A DNA stretch of 38,498 nucleotides from Candidatus Allofournierella merdavium (GTDB lineage: Bacteria > Bacillota > Clostridia > Oscillospirales > Ruminococcaceae), in the NCBI GenBank assembly GCA_019118765.1, contig DWYI01000054.1, positions 1 to 38,498 of the forward strand. Reading direction: 5' to 3'. The notes below the pieces were generated by a model. It was not told where the DNA came from, ran no database searches, and was given only the letters and a program-made list of their open reading frames with translations. The translations under genes were made by a program, and so were the position numbers. Below, in pieces: positions 22,679 through 31,099 of the stretch; within the stretch, counting starts at the first letter, position 1; every line of letters begins with the position of its first letter.

Positions 22679-25600
22679 TCACGCGAGCCGGACCGCCCGC
22701 CGGGCGAACAGGCATTCCGCCAGCCGCTCCCGGGGGGAGGAGCCGTCCGGCAGGGCGTCGGGCAGGGTGAACTCCACCATGCCTCCGCCCGCCGCGGAGG
22801 GCACCGCGCCGTACGCCTCGTACCATTCCCGGGCCGCCGCCGCCAGGCGGGGGCCGTCCCCGCCCAGAGGCAGCCGCTCAAAGACCTCCCAGGGGGCGGC
22901 GGCGGGCACCTTCACCAGCAGCATCGGGCGGGTGCGCGCCCCGTCGGCGTCCCAGAGGGACGCAAAGGTTTGCCCTGCCTCCCCCTGCGGCCGCGCGCCG
23001 GGGGCCGGGAGCCGGCGCAGGTCGTCCCAAACGCCGTCCTCCACCGCCAGCAGGAGCGGGATGTATCCGTCGCGGATGGCCTGCCGCCGGCCATAGCCGA
23101 AGGCGGCGAGCAGCGGGTCGGGGTCCTCCATGGCGGGGAAGTACAGGCAGGGGAAGCCCATCCGCTCCATGAGGGCCAGCGCCTCGCCGGAGGGATCCGT
23201 CCGGGGGTCGCCCTGTTTCTGCCAGCAGGCGAAGCGGCGGTCCATCACCCCCTTGATCCCCTGATAATACGCCTCGTCGAAGGGCACGAAGAGATAGGCC
23301 TCGTCCTGGAACTCGTCGGACTGGTACCGCCGCGGCCCGAAGTATCCCAGCGACCAGTCGTCCACATCGCTGGGGAAGGAGGGCGCCTCCCCCTCGCCGT
23401 AATAGTAGGCGGCGAAGGCCATCCCCTCCTCGTTGAAAAGGCCGGACCACAGCCGCCCGCCCAGGGCGTCCCGCACGAAGAGGCGCAGGTCGGCGCCCTC
23501 GCTGCCCTGCCGCAGCACCTCGGCCAGGGCGGCGTGCTCCTGCAGGAACGCCTCGCCCATGAGGCCGCGCTCCAGGCACCACCGGAGGTAGAGGGCCATG
23601 TGGGCGTAGGCGGCGAGTTTCTCCACCGGCAGCTGCTTTTCGCGGATGCACCGCAGGTGCCACTCGGCGTCGTCCATCAGGAAATCCTTTTCCGCCGCCT
23701 CGTCCAGCGCGGCGCAGGGCCGGTCCGGCCGGACCACGAAGCTGACGCCGCCCATATGGTCCAGCAGCGCCTCCGCGCCATTCTGCTGCTTATACTCCAT
23801 CTCCGCCCGGTAGAGGGGGATGATCTGGTAAAAATTAATCTCTTCGCCGCCGGGCAGCGGGCAGACCTCCCCGCCGGGCAGCGCCCCCTGCAGCCCCACC
23901 AGCATCGTGGCGCACAGGTCGGTGTTGCCGGCAAAGGGCTCCTGGTTGTCCACCGTGTGCCCCCAGCCCAGCCAGGTGTCGCAGGCGCCGGGCAGCCGCG
24001 CCAGGCTCTTGAGCAGCCGCAGCGGCCAATACCAGCGCTCGTCCTTCAGCGACTCCTCGTCCAGCTTCCAGTCTGGCGGCAGGGCGATGGCCAGTTCCGC
24101 CCGCTCCAGCCGGTGTTCCGCCAGTTCCGCCGGCACGTTCATCCGCCGCGCGCCCATGCCCATGGTGACCAGGGTGTAATAGTCCCGGTCGCCGTCGGGG
24201 GGCACCACGCACAGGTCCACATGGATGTCCGGCGAGACCAGTTCGTGCAGCACCTGCTCAAAGGGGCCGATGTGCATCCGGATGTGCTCCTCCAGCAGCT
24301 CCATCTGCCGGCTGGTGTACACCCATTTCGGCTCGGTCTCCTCGGGCTGTTCTTCCTCCTCCGGGGCCCGCCGTTCCAGCCACTCGCAGGGGCCGGGCGC
24401 CCCCTCCTCGTCCAGCGTCGTCTGGAAGCGGCCGCTGGCGCGGCCCCTGGCCCGGTACACCAGCCGGACGCTGTAATCCAGACCCAGCAGCACCGCGTCC
24501 AGCCGGCCGGGCGCGCCGTCGGGGTCGGCGGCGGTCAGCCAGCAGCCGCTGTCCAGCCGGTCCCGCTGGGCGGCGAGCCAGGCGGGGTCCAGCTTGGACA
24601 GGCCCGCCTCGTTCATCAGGAACACCACCTCCACCTGCCGGTCCCCCACCTGCCGGTGAAAGGCGCAGTAGGGCGCGTTGGGGACGTAGTCCGCCGGGTC
24701 GGGTTGGAACAGGGCGCGGAAGTTGGCCAGTCCCGCCTCGTTGAGGGTGATGCAGGAGATGGCCCGCTGCTTGTCGTCGGCGTCCCTGTCCAGCCCCGCC
24801 TGCAGCTGCCGGTCGTACTGGGGGTCGATCCAGTGGTATTCCATCTGCTCCAGGCTGGCGCCCTCCCCGATCTCCCGGCGCAGGGTGAGGAACTCATAGT
24901 CCTCCGGCACCAGCGCCAGGCCCCGCTCCACCGCGGCCAGCGCGCCCTCCCGGTCGCCGAAGTGGCTGCGCAGCTTGGCCGTCAGCAGCCAGGCCCAGGG
25001 ATAGTCCGGCTGCTCGGCGGTGCCTTGTTCCGCATAGCGCAGGGCCTCCTCCAGCCGGCCGCAGTACATCAGGGCGGCGGCGTACCGGTAGTACCAGGTG
25101 CCGCAGCCTTTGGCGGCGGGCTCGGAGGCGGGCATCCACATGGCCGCCCGGTAGTAATATTCATATTCGTCCACGTTCAGGCAGGCGTAGGCGTACCACA
25201 GGGCGATCTGCAGATCCCGCCGGGCCTGCCGCTCGGTGAAGCGGCCCTCCTTCTCCCCCTTTTCCATGAAGTCGGTGAGGTATTGCAGCACCTGATAAAA
25301 ATAGCCGCTGCTGCCCTCCAGCCAGCCCTCCATGGTCTTGATGTCCTCGGGGGAGAGCAGCGAGCCGGTCTCGGGATGCACCGGCGGCTCCGCTTCCTCC
25401 TGGGCGTTCCACAGGCGCACGGTGCCCACGTCCCGCCGGAAGGAGTGGAAGGACGCCCAGTCCAGACCCGAGGCGGCGAAGAAATCCGCCGCGGCGTCCA
25501 GCACGGCGGGCAGGTCCCAGGCGATGAGGTCCAGATACCCGCAGAAAAGCCCGGTGGCCCCGCCCAGCAGGGTGAGCGCCACGTCGCCGGCTTTCTCCGC

Positions 25601-26884
25601 CAGCGCCCGCTCCAGCGCGTCCCGCAGCGCGAAGGCCCTGCCGCCCCGCTCCTCGGGGGAAAAGCCGTCCAGCGGCCAGCACAAAAAGCCCGCCGCCGCG
25701 CCGTCGCCGTGGAGCAGGTCCACCGCGGCGCTCTCGCCCTGCAGATACTGGCGCACCAGCGGCGCGCAGCGGGTGGAACCGGCGACCACGTCCAGCCGCC
25801 AGTCGGCGTCCGGGTCCTCGTTGGGCTCCATCCGGTAGGAGGCGTAGCAGTTCTCCAGGCAGACCGCCGGGTCGAGGGAGAGGTCGAACCCCATCTCCTC
25901 CAGCGCGGCGGGCAGCTCCCCCAGCGGCACGCTGTCCTCCAGCGGGCCGTCCGCCACCGCGCAGGCGGCCACCGTCCGCATCCTGGGCAGCTCCCCCAGC
26001 GTCATGTCCAGCAGGTCCGCCAGCGGCCCCGCCGCCCGGTCCCGGTCCACATCGGCCAGCGCCGGGCAGTAGAGGGACAGCGTCACCATCCGCTCGTCCC
26101 GCCGGCACACCTGCACCCGGGCGTCCCCGCAGTCCAGCCGCTGCCCGTCCAGCAGCACCACCGGCTCGCCGCCGGGCTGCGCGCCCACCAGCACGTCCCA
26201 GTGCTCCGCCAGCGCGGCGGGGGCAAGGCGGGCAAAATACGCCAGCTCGAACAGCCGCGCCCAGTTCCCCTGGGGAGAGAGCACCAGCCGATACCGCTGC
26301 CCGCTGCGGACGAAGGCGAAGGCCACGTCGTTGAAGGCGCGGTGCAGCGCGGCGGCGCAGAGGTCGAACAGCTTCACGACGGCCTCCGCCTCGCACAGGT
26401 CCATCAGGCGGCGCAGTTCCGCCTCCTGCCGGGCGAAGGCGGCCCAGGCATCCCCCGCCCGGCGGCGGAAGGTGCGCTCAAAGCGGGGCAGCGTCAGCCG
26501 GCGGCGGCAGTCCTCGATCAGTTCCCGGATCTCCTTTTGGGTGTTGCGGTCCGGCGCGTCGCCCGGATGGAGTTCCAGCGCCCGCTCCAGATACCCCAGC
26601 GCCTCGCCCTCCCGGTCCAGGTAATAGCAGGCGTACCCCATGCGGAAGTTCCAGCTGTACGGGTCGGGGCAGTCCTGCTCATGGGGCAGCATCAGCGCGA
26701 CGGCCCGCCGCAGCAGCTCCCTGCCCTCCGGCTCGTCGGGCTGGGCCAGGTTGTTGTAGGCCCGGGCCAGCTCCATGTCGGTGGCGGCGGTGCGCTGCGC
26801 CTCGGGCAGGGCTTCCAGCGCCCGGGCGATCTTTTCGTGTTCTCCTTCTTCGTGCCACAGGCGGCACTGTTCCAGCAGTTCCAT
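22679..26884 (-). CDS. Large multidomain protein with TPR-like, SUFU and DUF4253-like regions
   Basis: A 1401-aa, acidic, soluble protein with no signal or membrane helix. Residues 1 to about 115 look like TPR repeats (LEQCRLWHEEGEHEKI, GYACYYLDREGEALGYLERALELHP). A middle stretch around 430-490 (YLDLIAWDLPAVLDAA..., WASFHSFRRDVGTVRLWN) I cannot name. A second TPR-like block lies near 590-665. About 858-1048 resembles a suppressor-of-fused domain: HIGPFEQVLHELVSPDIHVD, YYTLVTMGMGARRMNVP, AELAIALPPDW, EINFYQIIPLYRAEMEY. The end, after about 1315, recalls DUF4253 (PWEVFERLPLGG, EWYEAYGAVP). Bacterial SUFU and DUF4253 proteins occur among polymorphic-toxin immunity proteins, so binding of toxins or other proteins is a guess. 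ATG 26884 follows an AGGAGG site. It is monocistronic. Confidence 0.7.
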   Translation of the reverse strand: MELLEQCRLWHEEGEHEKIARALEALPEAQRTAATDMELARAYNNLAQPDEPEGRELLRRAVALMLPHEQDCPDPYSWNFRMGYACYYLDREGEALGYLERALELHPGDAPDRNTQKEIRELIEDCRRRLTLPRFERTFRRRAGDAWAAFARQEAELRRLMDLCEAEAVVKLFDLCAAALHRAFNDVAFAFVRSGQRYRLVLSPQGNWARLFELAYFARLAPAALAEHWDVLVGAQPGGEPVVLLDGQRLDCGDARVQVCRRDERMVTLSLYCPALADVDRDRAAGPLADLLDMTLGELPRMRTVAACAVADGPLEDSVPLGELPAALEEMGFDLSLDPAVCLENCYASYRMEPNEDPDADWRLDVVAGSTRCAPLVRQYLQGESAAVDLLHGDGAAAGFLCWPLDGFSPEERGGRAFALRDALERALAEKAGDVALTLLGGATGLFCGYLDLIAWDLPAVLDAAADFFAASGLDWASFHSFRRDVGTVRLWNAQEEAEPPVHPETGSLLSPEDIKTMEGWLEGSSGYFYQVLQYLTDFMEKGEKEGRFTERQARRDLQIALWYAYACLNVDEYEYYYRAAMWMPASEPAAKGCGTWYYRYAAALMYCGRLEEALRYAEQGTAEQPDYPWAWLLTAKLRSHFGDREGALAAVERGLALVPEDYEFLTLRREIGEGASLEQMEYHWIDPQYDRQLQAGLDRDADDKQRAISCITLNEAGLANFRALFQPDPADYVPNAPYCAFHRQVGDRQVEVVFLMNEAGLSKLDPAWLAAQRDRLDSGCWLTAADPDGAPGRLDAVLLGLDYSVRLVYRARGRASGRFQTTLDEEGAPGPCEWLERRAPEEEEQPEETEPKWVYTSRQMELLEEHIRMHIGPFEQVLHELVSPDIHVDLCVVPPDGDRDYYTLVTMGMGARRMNVPAELAEHRLERAELAIALPPDWKLDEESLKDERWYWPLRLLKSLARLPGACDTWLGWGHTVDNQEPFAGNTDLCATMLVGLQGALPGGEVCPLPGGEEINFYQIIPLYRAEMEYKQQNGAEALLDHMGGVSFVVRPDRPCAALDEAAEKDFLMDDAEWHLRCIREKQLPVEKLAAYAHMALYLRWCLERGLMGEAFLQEHAALAEVLRQGSEGADLRLFVRDALGGRLWSGLFNEEGMAFAAYYYGEGEAPSFPSDVDDWSLGYFGPRRYQSDEFQDEAYLFVPFDEAYYQGIKGVMDRRFACWQKQGDPRTDPSGEALALMERMGFPCLYFPAMEDPDPLLAAFGYGRRQAIRDGYIPLLLAVEDGVWDDLRRLPAPGARPQGEAGQTFASLWDADGARTRPMLLVKVPAAAPWEVFERLPLGGDGPRLAAAAREWYEAYGAVPSAAGGGMVEFTLPDALPDGSSPRERLAECLFARRAVRLA

Positions 26885-26932
26885 GGGGCGGTCCTCCTTT
26901 TTGTGCGCGGGGCGGGTGTGTTCATTACCCCG

Positions 26933-26961
26933 ATTATACCGGAAGCGGCGGCAAAACACAA
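26933..26961 (-). promoter_or_regulatory. Promoter of the SUFU-domain gene
   Basis: TTGTGT (26961-26956), 17-bp spacer, TATAAT (26938-26933). Confidence 0.72.
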
Positions 26962-26977
26962 TGCGGCGAAAAGGCGG

Positions 26978-27020
26978 CGATCCCCCCGGATGCGGCGCGG
27001 GGCCGCCTCCGGGGGGATCG
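26978..27020 (-). terminator. Hairpin after the sulfatase gene
   Basis: CGATCCCCCCGGA/TCCGGGGGGATCG, a 13-bp stem closing on a GC-rich loop; only TTTT some bases downstream on the minus strand. It probably ends the glycan operon. Confidence 0.65.
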
Positions 27021-27057
27021 TGTCATGGTTCGCTGTCCTTTTGTATGGGGGCCGCCT

Positions 27058-28512
27058 TCAGCAGTTGGGCAGCTCCGCGTTGGACAGGCAGTTCACCGGC
27101 GTGCGGCCGGGGATCAGCCGGGTCCCATCGGAATAGCCCTCCTCCGAGTCCTTCAGCTCCCGGATCAGCAGGCCCCGCAGATAGGCGATCCGCTCCTGCT
27201 TGTCCGGGTCACGGATCGCGTTGTGCGTCTCGTCGGGGTCGTTCACCAGGTCAAAATACTGCTCCTCGTTGCGCTCGTTCAGCCAGATGAACTTGTCGGT
27301 TCTGGTCACGATGAACTGGCTGGACCAGTGATTGAAGGTGAAGGTGTGCTCCCCGTGCAGGTATTCCCGTTCCACCGGGCGCAGCATACTGCGGCCGTCC
27401 AGATGGGCGGGGATCTCCGCCCCGGCCAGTTCCAGCAGGGTGGGCATCACGTCGCGCAGCTCCACCAGGGAGTCGTCCGTCCGGCCCCGGGGCCCGACGT
27501 ACCGCTCCGGCCCGCTGAGGAACATGGGGATGCGGGCGCTGCCGTTGTAGGGCAGCGCCTTGCGGCACCAGCCGTGGTCCGACAGCATCTCCCCGTGGTC
27601 GGAGGTGAACAGGATGACGGTGTTGTCCATCAGCCTGTGCTCGATGAGGGCCTGTATGATGCGGCCGATCTGATGGTCCACATGGGTGATGCAGGCGTAG
27701 TAGCCGATCTGCTGCTGGCGGATCAGCTCAGGGTCTTTGGGGCCGGTGCAGGAGTTGAAGACCATCCCCCGCTTTTCCAGCATCTCGTTGTCGTCCCAGT
27801 CGCCCCGCACCGGCGGGCGCAGCGGCTTGTCCTTGTACAGGTCAAAATAGCACTGGGGCGCGTCGTAGGGCGCGTGGGGCCGCACGAAGCTGGCCATCAG
27901 GAAGAAGGGCTGACGGGGGTCGCGGCGGCGCAGAAAATCGATGCTGCGGCTGGCCACCCAGTTGGTAGGATGGTATTTTTCCTCGTAGGGCCAGGGCCGG
28001 GCGGTCCAGCCGTTGCAGTCCATGCCGGTGTCGGTCACGTCCGCGTCCGCCCCCAGCTCGTTTTTCAGCCAGTGGAAGTAGTCGTCCGCCACCAGCTGAT
28101 TCTCGCCGTGCGTCACGTCGGGATAGCGGTATTCGTGCAGGTAGCCGTCGTGCAGCTCCACATTATGAAATCCCAGATAGTTACGCAGCGGGTGCACGTG
28201 CATCTTGCCTACGCACTGGGTGTAGTACCCGGCCCGGCTCAGCTCTCCGGCCATGGTGCACCCGTAATTCCAGTCCACCCGGTCCTGATAGCCCACCTTG
28301 CCGGTGTGGCGCTGGCTCAGCCCCGTGTGGAGGATGGCCCGGGCGGGCACGCAGGTGGGGCAGGCGGACCAGGCGTTGGGGAAATAGACGCCGTCGGCGG
28401 CCAGCGAGTCCAGATACGGCGTTTTCACGTCGGGATGGCCGGCATAGCCCAGGCAGTCTCCCCGCTGCTCGTCGGTCATGATCAAAATGATGTTGGGACG
28501 ATCTGTCACCAT
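27058..28512 (-). CDS. Cys-type sulfatase, cytoplasmic
   Basis: A 484-aa sulfatase of the alkaline-phosphatase superfamily. The N-terminal strand NIILIMTDEQRGDCLG supplies the metal aspartates. The signature CVPARAILHTG holds the Cys that must become formylglycine, which in anaerobes needs a radical-SAM maturase not encoded here. GKMHVHP, SFVRPHAPYD and LFTSDHGEMLSDHGW complete the active site. There is no signal peptide, so it should act on imported sulfated substrate. It is last in the GH112/ABC operon, suggesting a sulfated Gal-HexNAc disaccharide, though the exact ester is unknown. ATG 28512 is preferred to GTG 28518; the AAAGGG ribosome site lies in a small hairpin. Two hairpins separate it from the phosphorylase gene, so expression may be lower. 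Confidence 0.88.
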   Translation of the reverse strand: MVTDRPNIILIMTDEQRGDCLGYAGHPDVKTPYLDSLAADGVYFPNAWSACPTCVPARAILHTGLSQRHTGKVGYQDRVDWNYGCTMAGELSRAGYYTQCVGKMHVHPLRNYLGFHNVELHDGYLHEYRYPDVTHGENQLVADDYFHWLKNELGADADVTDTGMDCNGWTARPWPYEEKYHPTNWVASRSIDFLRRRDPRQPFFLMASFVRPHAPYDAPQCYFDLYKDKPLRPPVRGDWDDNEMLEKRGMVFNSCTGPKDPELIRQQQIGYYACITHVDHQIGRIIQALIEHRLMDNTVILFTSDHGEMLSDHGWCRKALPYNGSARIPMFLSGPERYVGPRGRTDDSLVELRDVMPTLLELAGAEIPAHLDGRSMLRPVEREYLHGEHTFTFNHWSSQFIVTRTDKFIWLNERNEEQYFDLVNDPDETHNAIRDPDKQERIAYLRGLLIRELKDSEEGYSDGTRLIPGRTPVNCLSNAELPNC

Positions 28513-28519
28513 GTTCACA

Positions 28520-28535
28520 CCCTTTCCGAAAAGGG
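28520..28535 (-). promoter_or_regulatory. Hairpin containing the sulfatase ribosome site
   Basis: CCCTTT-TCGG-AAAGGG on the minus strand. The 3' arm is the sulfatase ribosome site, eight bases from the ATG, so the fold would limit initiation. Confidence 0.45.
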
Positions 28536-28557
28536 CGGCGCAGTGCCTCTGCGCCGC
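28535..28557 (-). terminator. Intercistronic hairpin upstream of the sulfatase gene
   Basis: GCGGCGCAG/CTGCGCCGC with a five-base loop, followed by CCCTTTT on the minus strand. A weak intrinsic terminator or attenuator. Confidence 0.5.
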
Positions 28558-28561
28558 GAAG

Positions 28562-28604
28562 AAAAGGCGGCCGCCGCCGGGGCGTCCTCGAGGGAGGCCG
28601 CCTT
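28562..28604 (-). terminator. Intercistronic terminator-like hairpin after the GH112 gene
   Basis: AAGGCGGCC/GGCCGCCTT, followed by TTCTTC on the minus strand. With the next hairpin it should reduce read-through into the sulfatase gene. Confidence 0.5.
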
Positions 28605-28628
28605 GATCCGCGATCCGCTCAGCGCCGA

Positions 28629-30797
28629 TCAGATCTCATACCACTTGATCTCGTTGGGGGCCATGTCCAGCTCAAAGCTGGAGCCGTCGCCCTTGTACAC
28701 CGTGGTATGCTGGGGCTCATAGGTATTGTTCACCACACAGTACTTGCCGTTCTTCACATAGGCGTGCACCTCCACGTTGAAGTTGGAGGAGAACCATTTG
28801 TGCAGGTCGGCCTCGTCGTGGGCGCTCCACAGGATCGAGCGGTACAGCATCCGGCTGTTTTCAAAGGTGTAGGGCAGGCCGCTGATGTACACCGTGCGGC
28901 CGGCGCCGAACTCGTTCACCGCCATCTGCACTTCTTTGTTTCGCTGCACCAGGATCTCGGCGCCCTCCAGCGCGTAGATGCTCTTTTTGCCCTCGCCGAA
29001 ATCCACCTCGCCGGCGGCGTCGGCCAGGATGAAATGATCCCGGTGCTCGTCCCAGTTGTACTTGTCGTAGTTCAGGGTGAAGCCGGTCTCCTTCTCCACG
29101 CCCATGGCGGTGGCCAGCTGCAGGTAGTGGCCCTGGTACTGGTGGCCCGCGGGCTCACCCACGCCGATGAAGCCGCCGCCGTTGTGGATGAACTTCTTCA
29201 CCGCGGACGCGATCTCGGGGTCTTCCCACACGGCGCCGCCGGTGTGGGCGGTGTCGCCGTCGCCCACGTTGATGAGCACGTCGATGCTCTCCAGCAGCTT
29301 CGGGTCGGCCTTGATGTCGTCAAAGCTGATGAACTTCACGTCGAAGGGGGCGCCGGAGAGCGCCTCGATCACGCCGGCGTAGCTGTAATTCTGCTTTTGA
29401 TACAGCGCGTGATGCACCATGTGGCAGCCCCAGCTGCGGCACTTGCCCCAGCTGTTCAGCACGGCCACCGTCTTGAAGCAGTAGGCGGTGGTGCCGCGGG
29501 CGTTCTCGTACAGCTCGCGGAACTCGTTGCAGACGCTCTCGATGTAGTCCACAAATTCGGGAAATTCCAGCGCCAGCTTCAGGTATCCGCCGTAGCCGAT
29601 GCGGTCCACCGGCTTGCGCAGGATGGCCCGCCGCGCCGTGACCCAGTTCTCCTTGGCCTCCTTCACCGGGTCGCCGCCCTCGTGGAAGGTGTCCGGGAAG
29701 AAGTAGGGCAAAAAGCGCCCCTCGGTGTACTTCACGCCGGGGATGTCGCTGATGAGGCGCAGGGTGCTGCCGTTGCCCACGCTGCCCACCACCGCGTCCA
29801 GGCCGATGGAGGCGAACTCCGGCATGAAGGGCTCGGTGCCGATCCAGTGGTCGCCCAAAAACATCATGGCTTCCTTGCCGAGCTCGTGGGTGATGTCCAC
29901 CATCTCCTTGGCCAGCTTTGCCACCTCACGGCGCTGGAAGGCCATGAAGTCCTTGAACTCCTTGCTGGGCACCCGGTACTGGTTGTTGTAGTAGCCCTGG
30001 TCGATGATGAACTCGGGGCGGAACTTGTAGCCCACCTCTTTCTCAAACTGCTCCAGGATGTAGGGGCTGACCGAGGCGGAGTAGCCGTACCAGTCCACAT
30101 ACTTCTCCCGCTTGAGCTCGTCGAACACCAGGGTGAACTGGTGGAAGAAGGTGGTGTAGCGGATGACGTTCACATAGGGGTGCTCGGCGATGAACTTGCG
30201 CAGCCGCTCCATGGTGAACTTGTGGGTCTTGGGCTGGCGCACGTCGAAGGTGATCTGGTGCTCGAAGTTCTGCCAGTTGTTCGTCACCGCGTTGTACATG
30301 TGCACCGGGTCCCAGATCAGGTAGGCCAGGAAACTCACGGTGTAGTCGTGGAAGGGCGCGCAGCCGGTGATCTCCACGCAGCCGGAAGCCTCGTTGTAGC
30401 TCCAGCGCTCGGTGGGGACCACCTCCCCGCTGGTGCGGTCCACCACTTCCCACCAGCGCTTGATGTCGTCGCGGGTGTTCACCTGCATCAGCTCTTCGGA
30501 GATCCCCTTCATCAGAGGAATCGACAGAGCGTCGCCGGTGGCGGTGTAAAAGCCGCTCATGATGTAGCACTGCTGCACCTCGTCCGGATTCGCTTTGGCC
30601 CAGGCATTGTCCTTGCGGGTGGTGTAATAGGTGGAGTAGATCTTCGCCCCCACCTTGGTAAGCTCCTCGGGGAACTCGGTGCCGTCACAGTCGCGGATGG
30701 CGTCCGCCCCCCACCGGTTCAGAATGTCGATGGTCTGGGGCACAACATCCAGATTGGTGGGGATCGTTACCCGTCCGGTCAGTTTTTTCTCGCTCAT
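28629..30797 (-). CDS. lnpA: 1,3-beta-galactosyl-N-acetylhexosamine phosphorylase (GH112)
   Basis: A 722-aa cytoplasmic enzyme that uses phosphate to split lacto-N-biose I or galacto-N-biose into alpha-Gal-1-P and GlcNAc or GalNAc. The N-terminal MSEKKLTGRVTIPTNLDV followed by RWGADAIRDCDGTEFPEEL is strongly diagnostic. The TIM-barrel segments VDWYGYSASVSP, FIIDQGYYNNQYRVP and FLGDHWIGTEPF are intact; Asp316 in the last is the likely acid, by comparison with Asp313 of the bifidobacterial enzyme. A Rossmann-like glutaminase-type domain (LINVGDGDTAHTGG, GGGFIGVGEPAG) and a C-terminal beta domain follow. Its length is close to bifidobacterial LnpA (about 750). ATG 30797 has AAGAGGAAA upstream. 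As in bifidobacteria it lies with an ABC transporter. Confidence 0.95.
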   Translation of the reverse strand: MSEKKLTGRVTIPTNLDVVPQTIDILNRWGADAIRDCDGTEFPEELTKVGAKIYSTYYTTRKDNAWAKANPDEVQQCYIMSGFYTATGDALSIPLMKGISEELMQVNTRDDIKRWWEVVDRTSGEVVPTERWSYNEASGCVEITGCAPFHDYTVSFLAYLIWDPVHMYNAVTNNWQNFEHQITFDVRQPKTHKFTMERLRKFIAEHPYVNVIRYTTFFHQFTLVFDELKREKYVDWYGYSASVSPYILEQFEKEVGYKFRPEFIIDQGYYNNQYRVPSKEFKDFMAFQRREVAKLAKEMVDITHELGKEAMMFLGDHWIGTEPFMPEFASIGLDAVVGSVGNGSTLRLISDIPGVKYTEGRFLPYFFPDTFHEGGDPVKEAKENWVTARRAILRKPVDRIGYGGYLKLALEFPEFVDYIESVCNEFRELYENARGTTAYCFKTVAVLNSWGKCRSWGCHMVHHALYQKQNYSYAGVIEALSGAPFDVKFISFDDIKADPKLLESIDVLINVGDGDTAHTGGAVWEDPEIASAVKKFIHNGGGFIGVGEPAGHQYQGHYLQLATAMGVEKETGFTLNYDKYNWDEHRDHFILADAAGEVDFGEGKKSIYALEGAEILVQRNKEVQMAVNEFGAGRTVYISGLPYTFENSRMLYRSILWSAHDEADLHKWFSSNFNVEVHAYVKNGKYCVVNNTYEPQHTTVYKGDGSSFELDMAPNEIKWYEI

Positions 30798-30840
30798 ATT
30801 TTTCCTCTTTTCCTGGTTCTTCCCAAAGGCGGTGCGGCGC

Positions 30841-30870
30841 CCGGGCCCCGCCGGAACAGGCGGGGCCCGG
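30841..30870 (-). repeat. Intercistronic 12-bp stem between the small membrane gene and lnpA
   Basis: CCGGGCCCCGCC/GGCGGGGCCCGG with a six-base loop and no T-run. It may act in mRNA stability rather than termination. Confidence 0.6.
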
Positions 30871-30885
30871 TTTGCCGGCCCTTTG

Positions 30886-31086
30886 TTATTTGTAGCGTCT
30901 GTTGTACAGATACAACAGCACAAGGATGCCCGCCAGGCCCACCAGCTGCACCCCCAAGCCCATCAGGCCCTGGCTCATATCCGCCATGAAGCCCATGGAA
31001 TGCCCGGTGATGACCAGCGCCAGGCACGCCAGCGCCGCGAGCGCGGCCAGAATGTTCCGGATGATCTTTTTCGTGTATTCATTCAT
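30886..31086 (-). CDS. Small two-helix membrane protein in the sugar operon
   Basis: A 66-aa protein with a basic start (MNEYTKKIIRN), a first helix (ILAALAALACLALVITG), a short loop with Met and Gly, a second helix (LVGLAGILVLLYLY) and a basic end NRRYK. GGGGGA lies eight bases before the ATG, and the permease stop is 13 bases upstream, so it is certainly part of the operon. I recall small proteins of this kind (possibly DUF6903) next to sugar ABC transporters in other Firmicutes, but could not check. Its place between permease and phosphorylase suggests a transporter accessory role; function unknown. Confidence 0.8.
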   Translation of the reverse strand: MNEYTKKIIRNILAALAALACLALVITGHSMGFMADMSQGLMGLGVQLVGLAGILVLLYLYNRRYK

Positions 31087-31099
31087 GGCTTTTTCCCCC

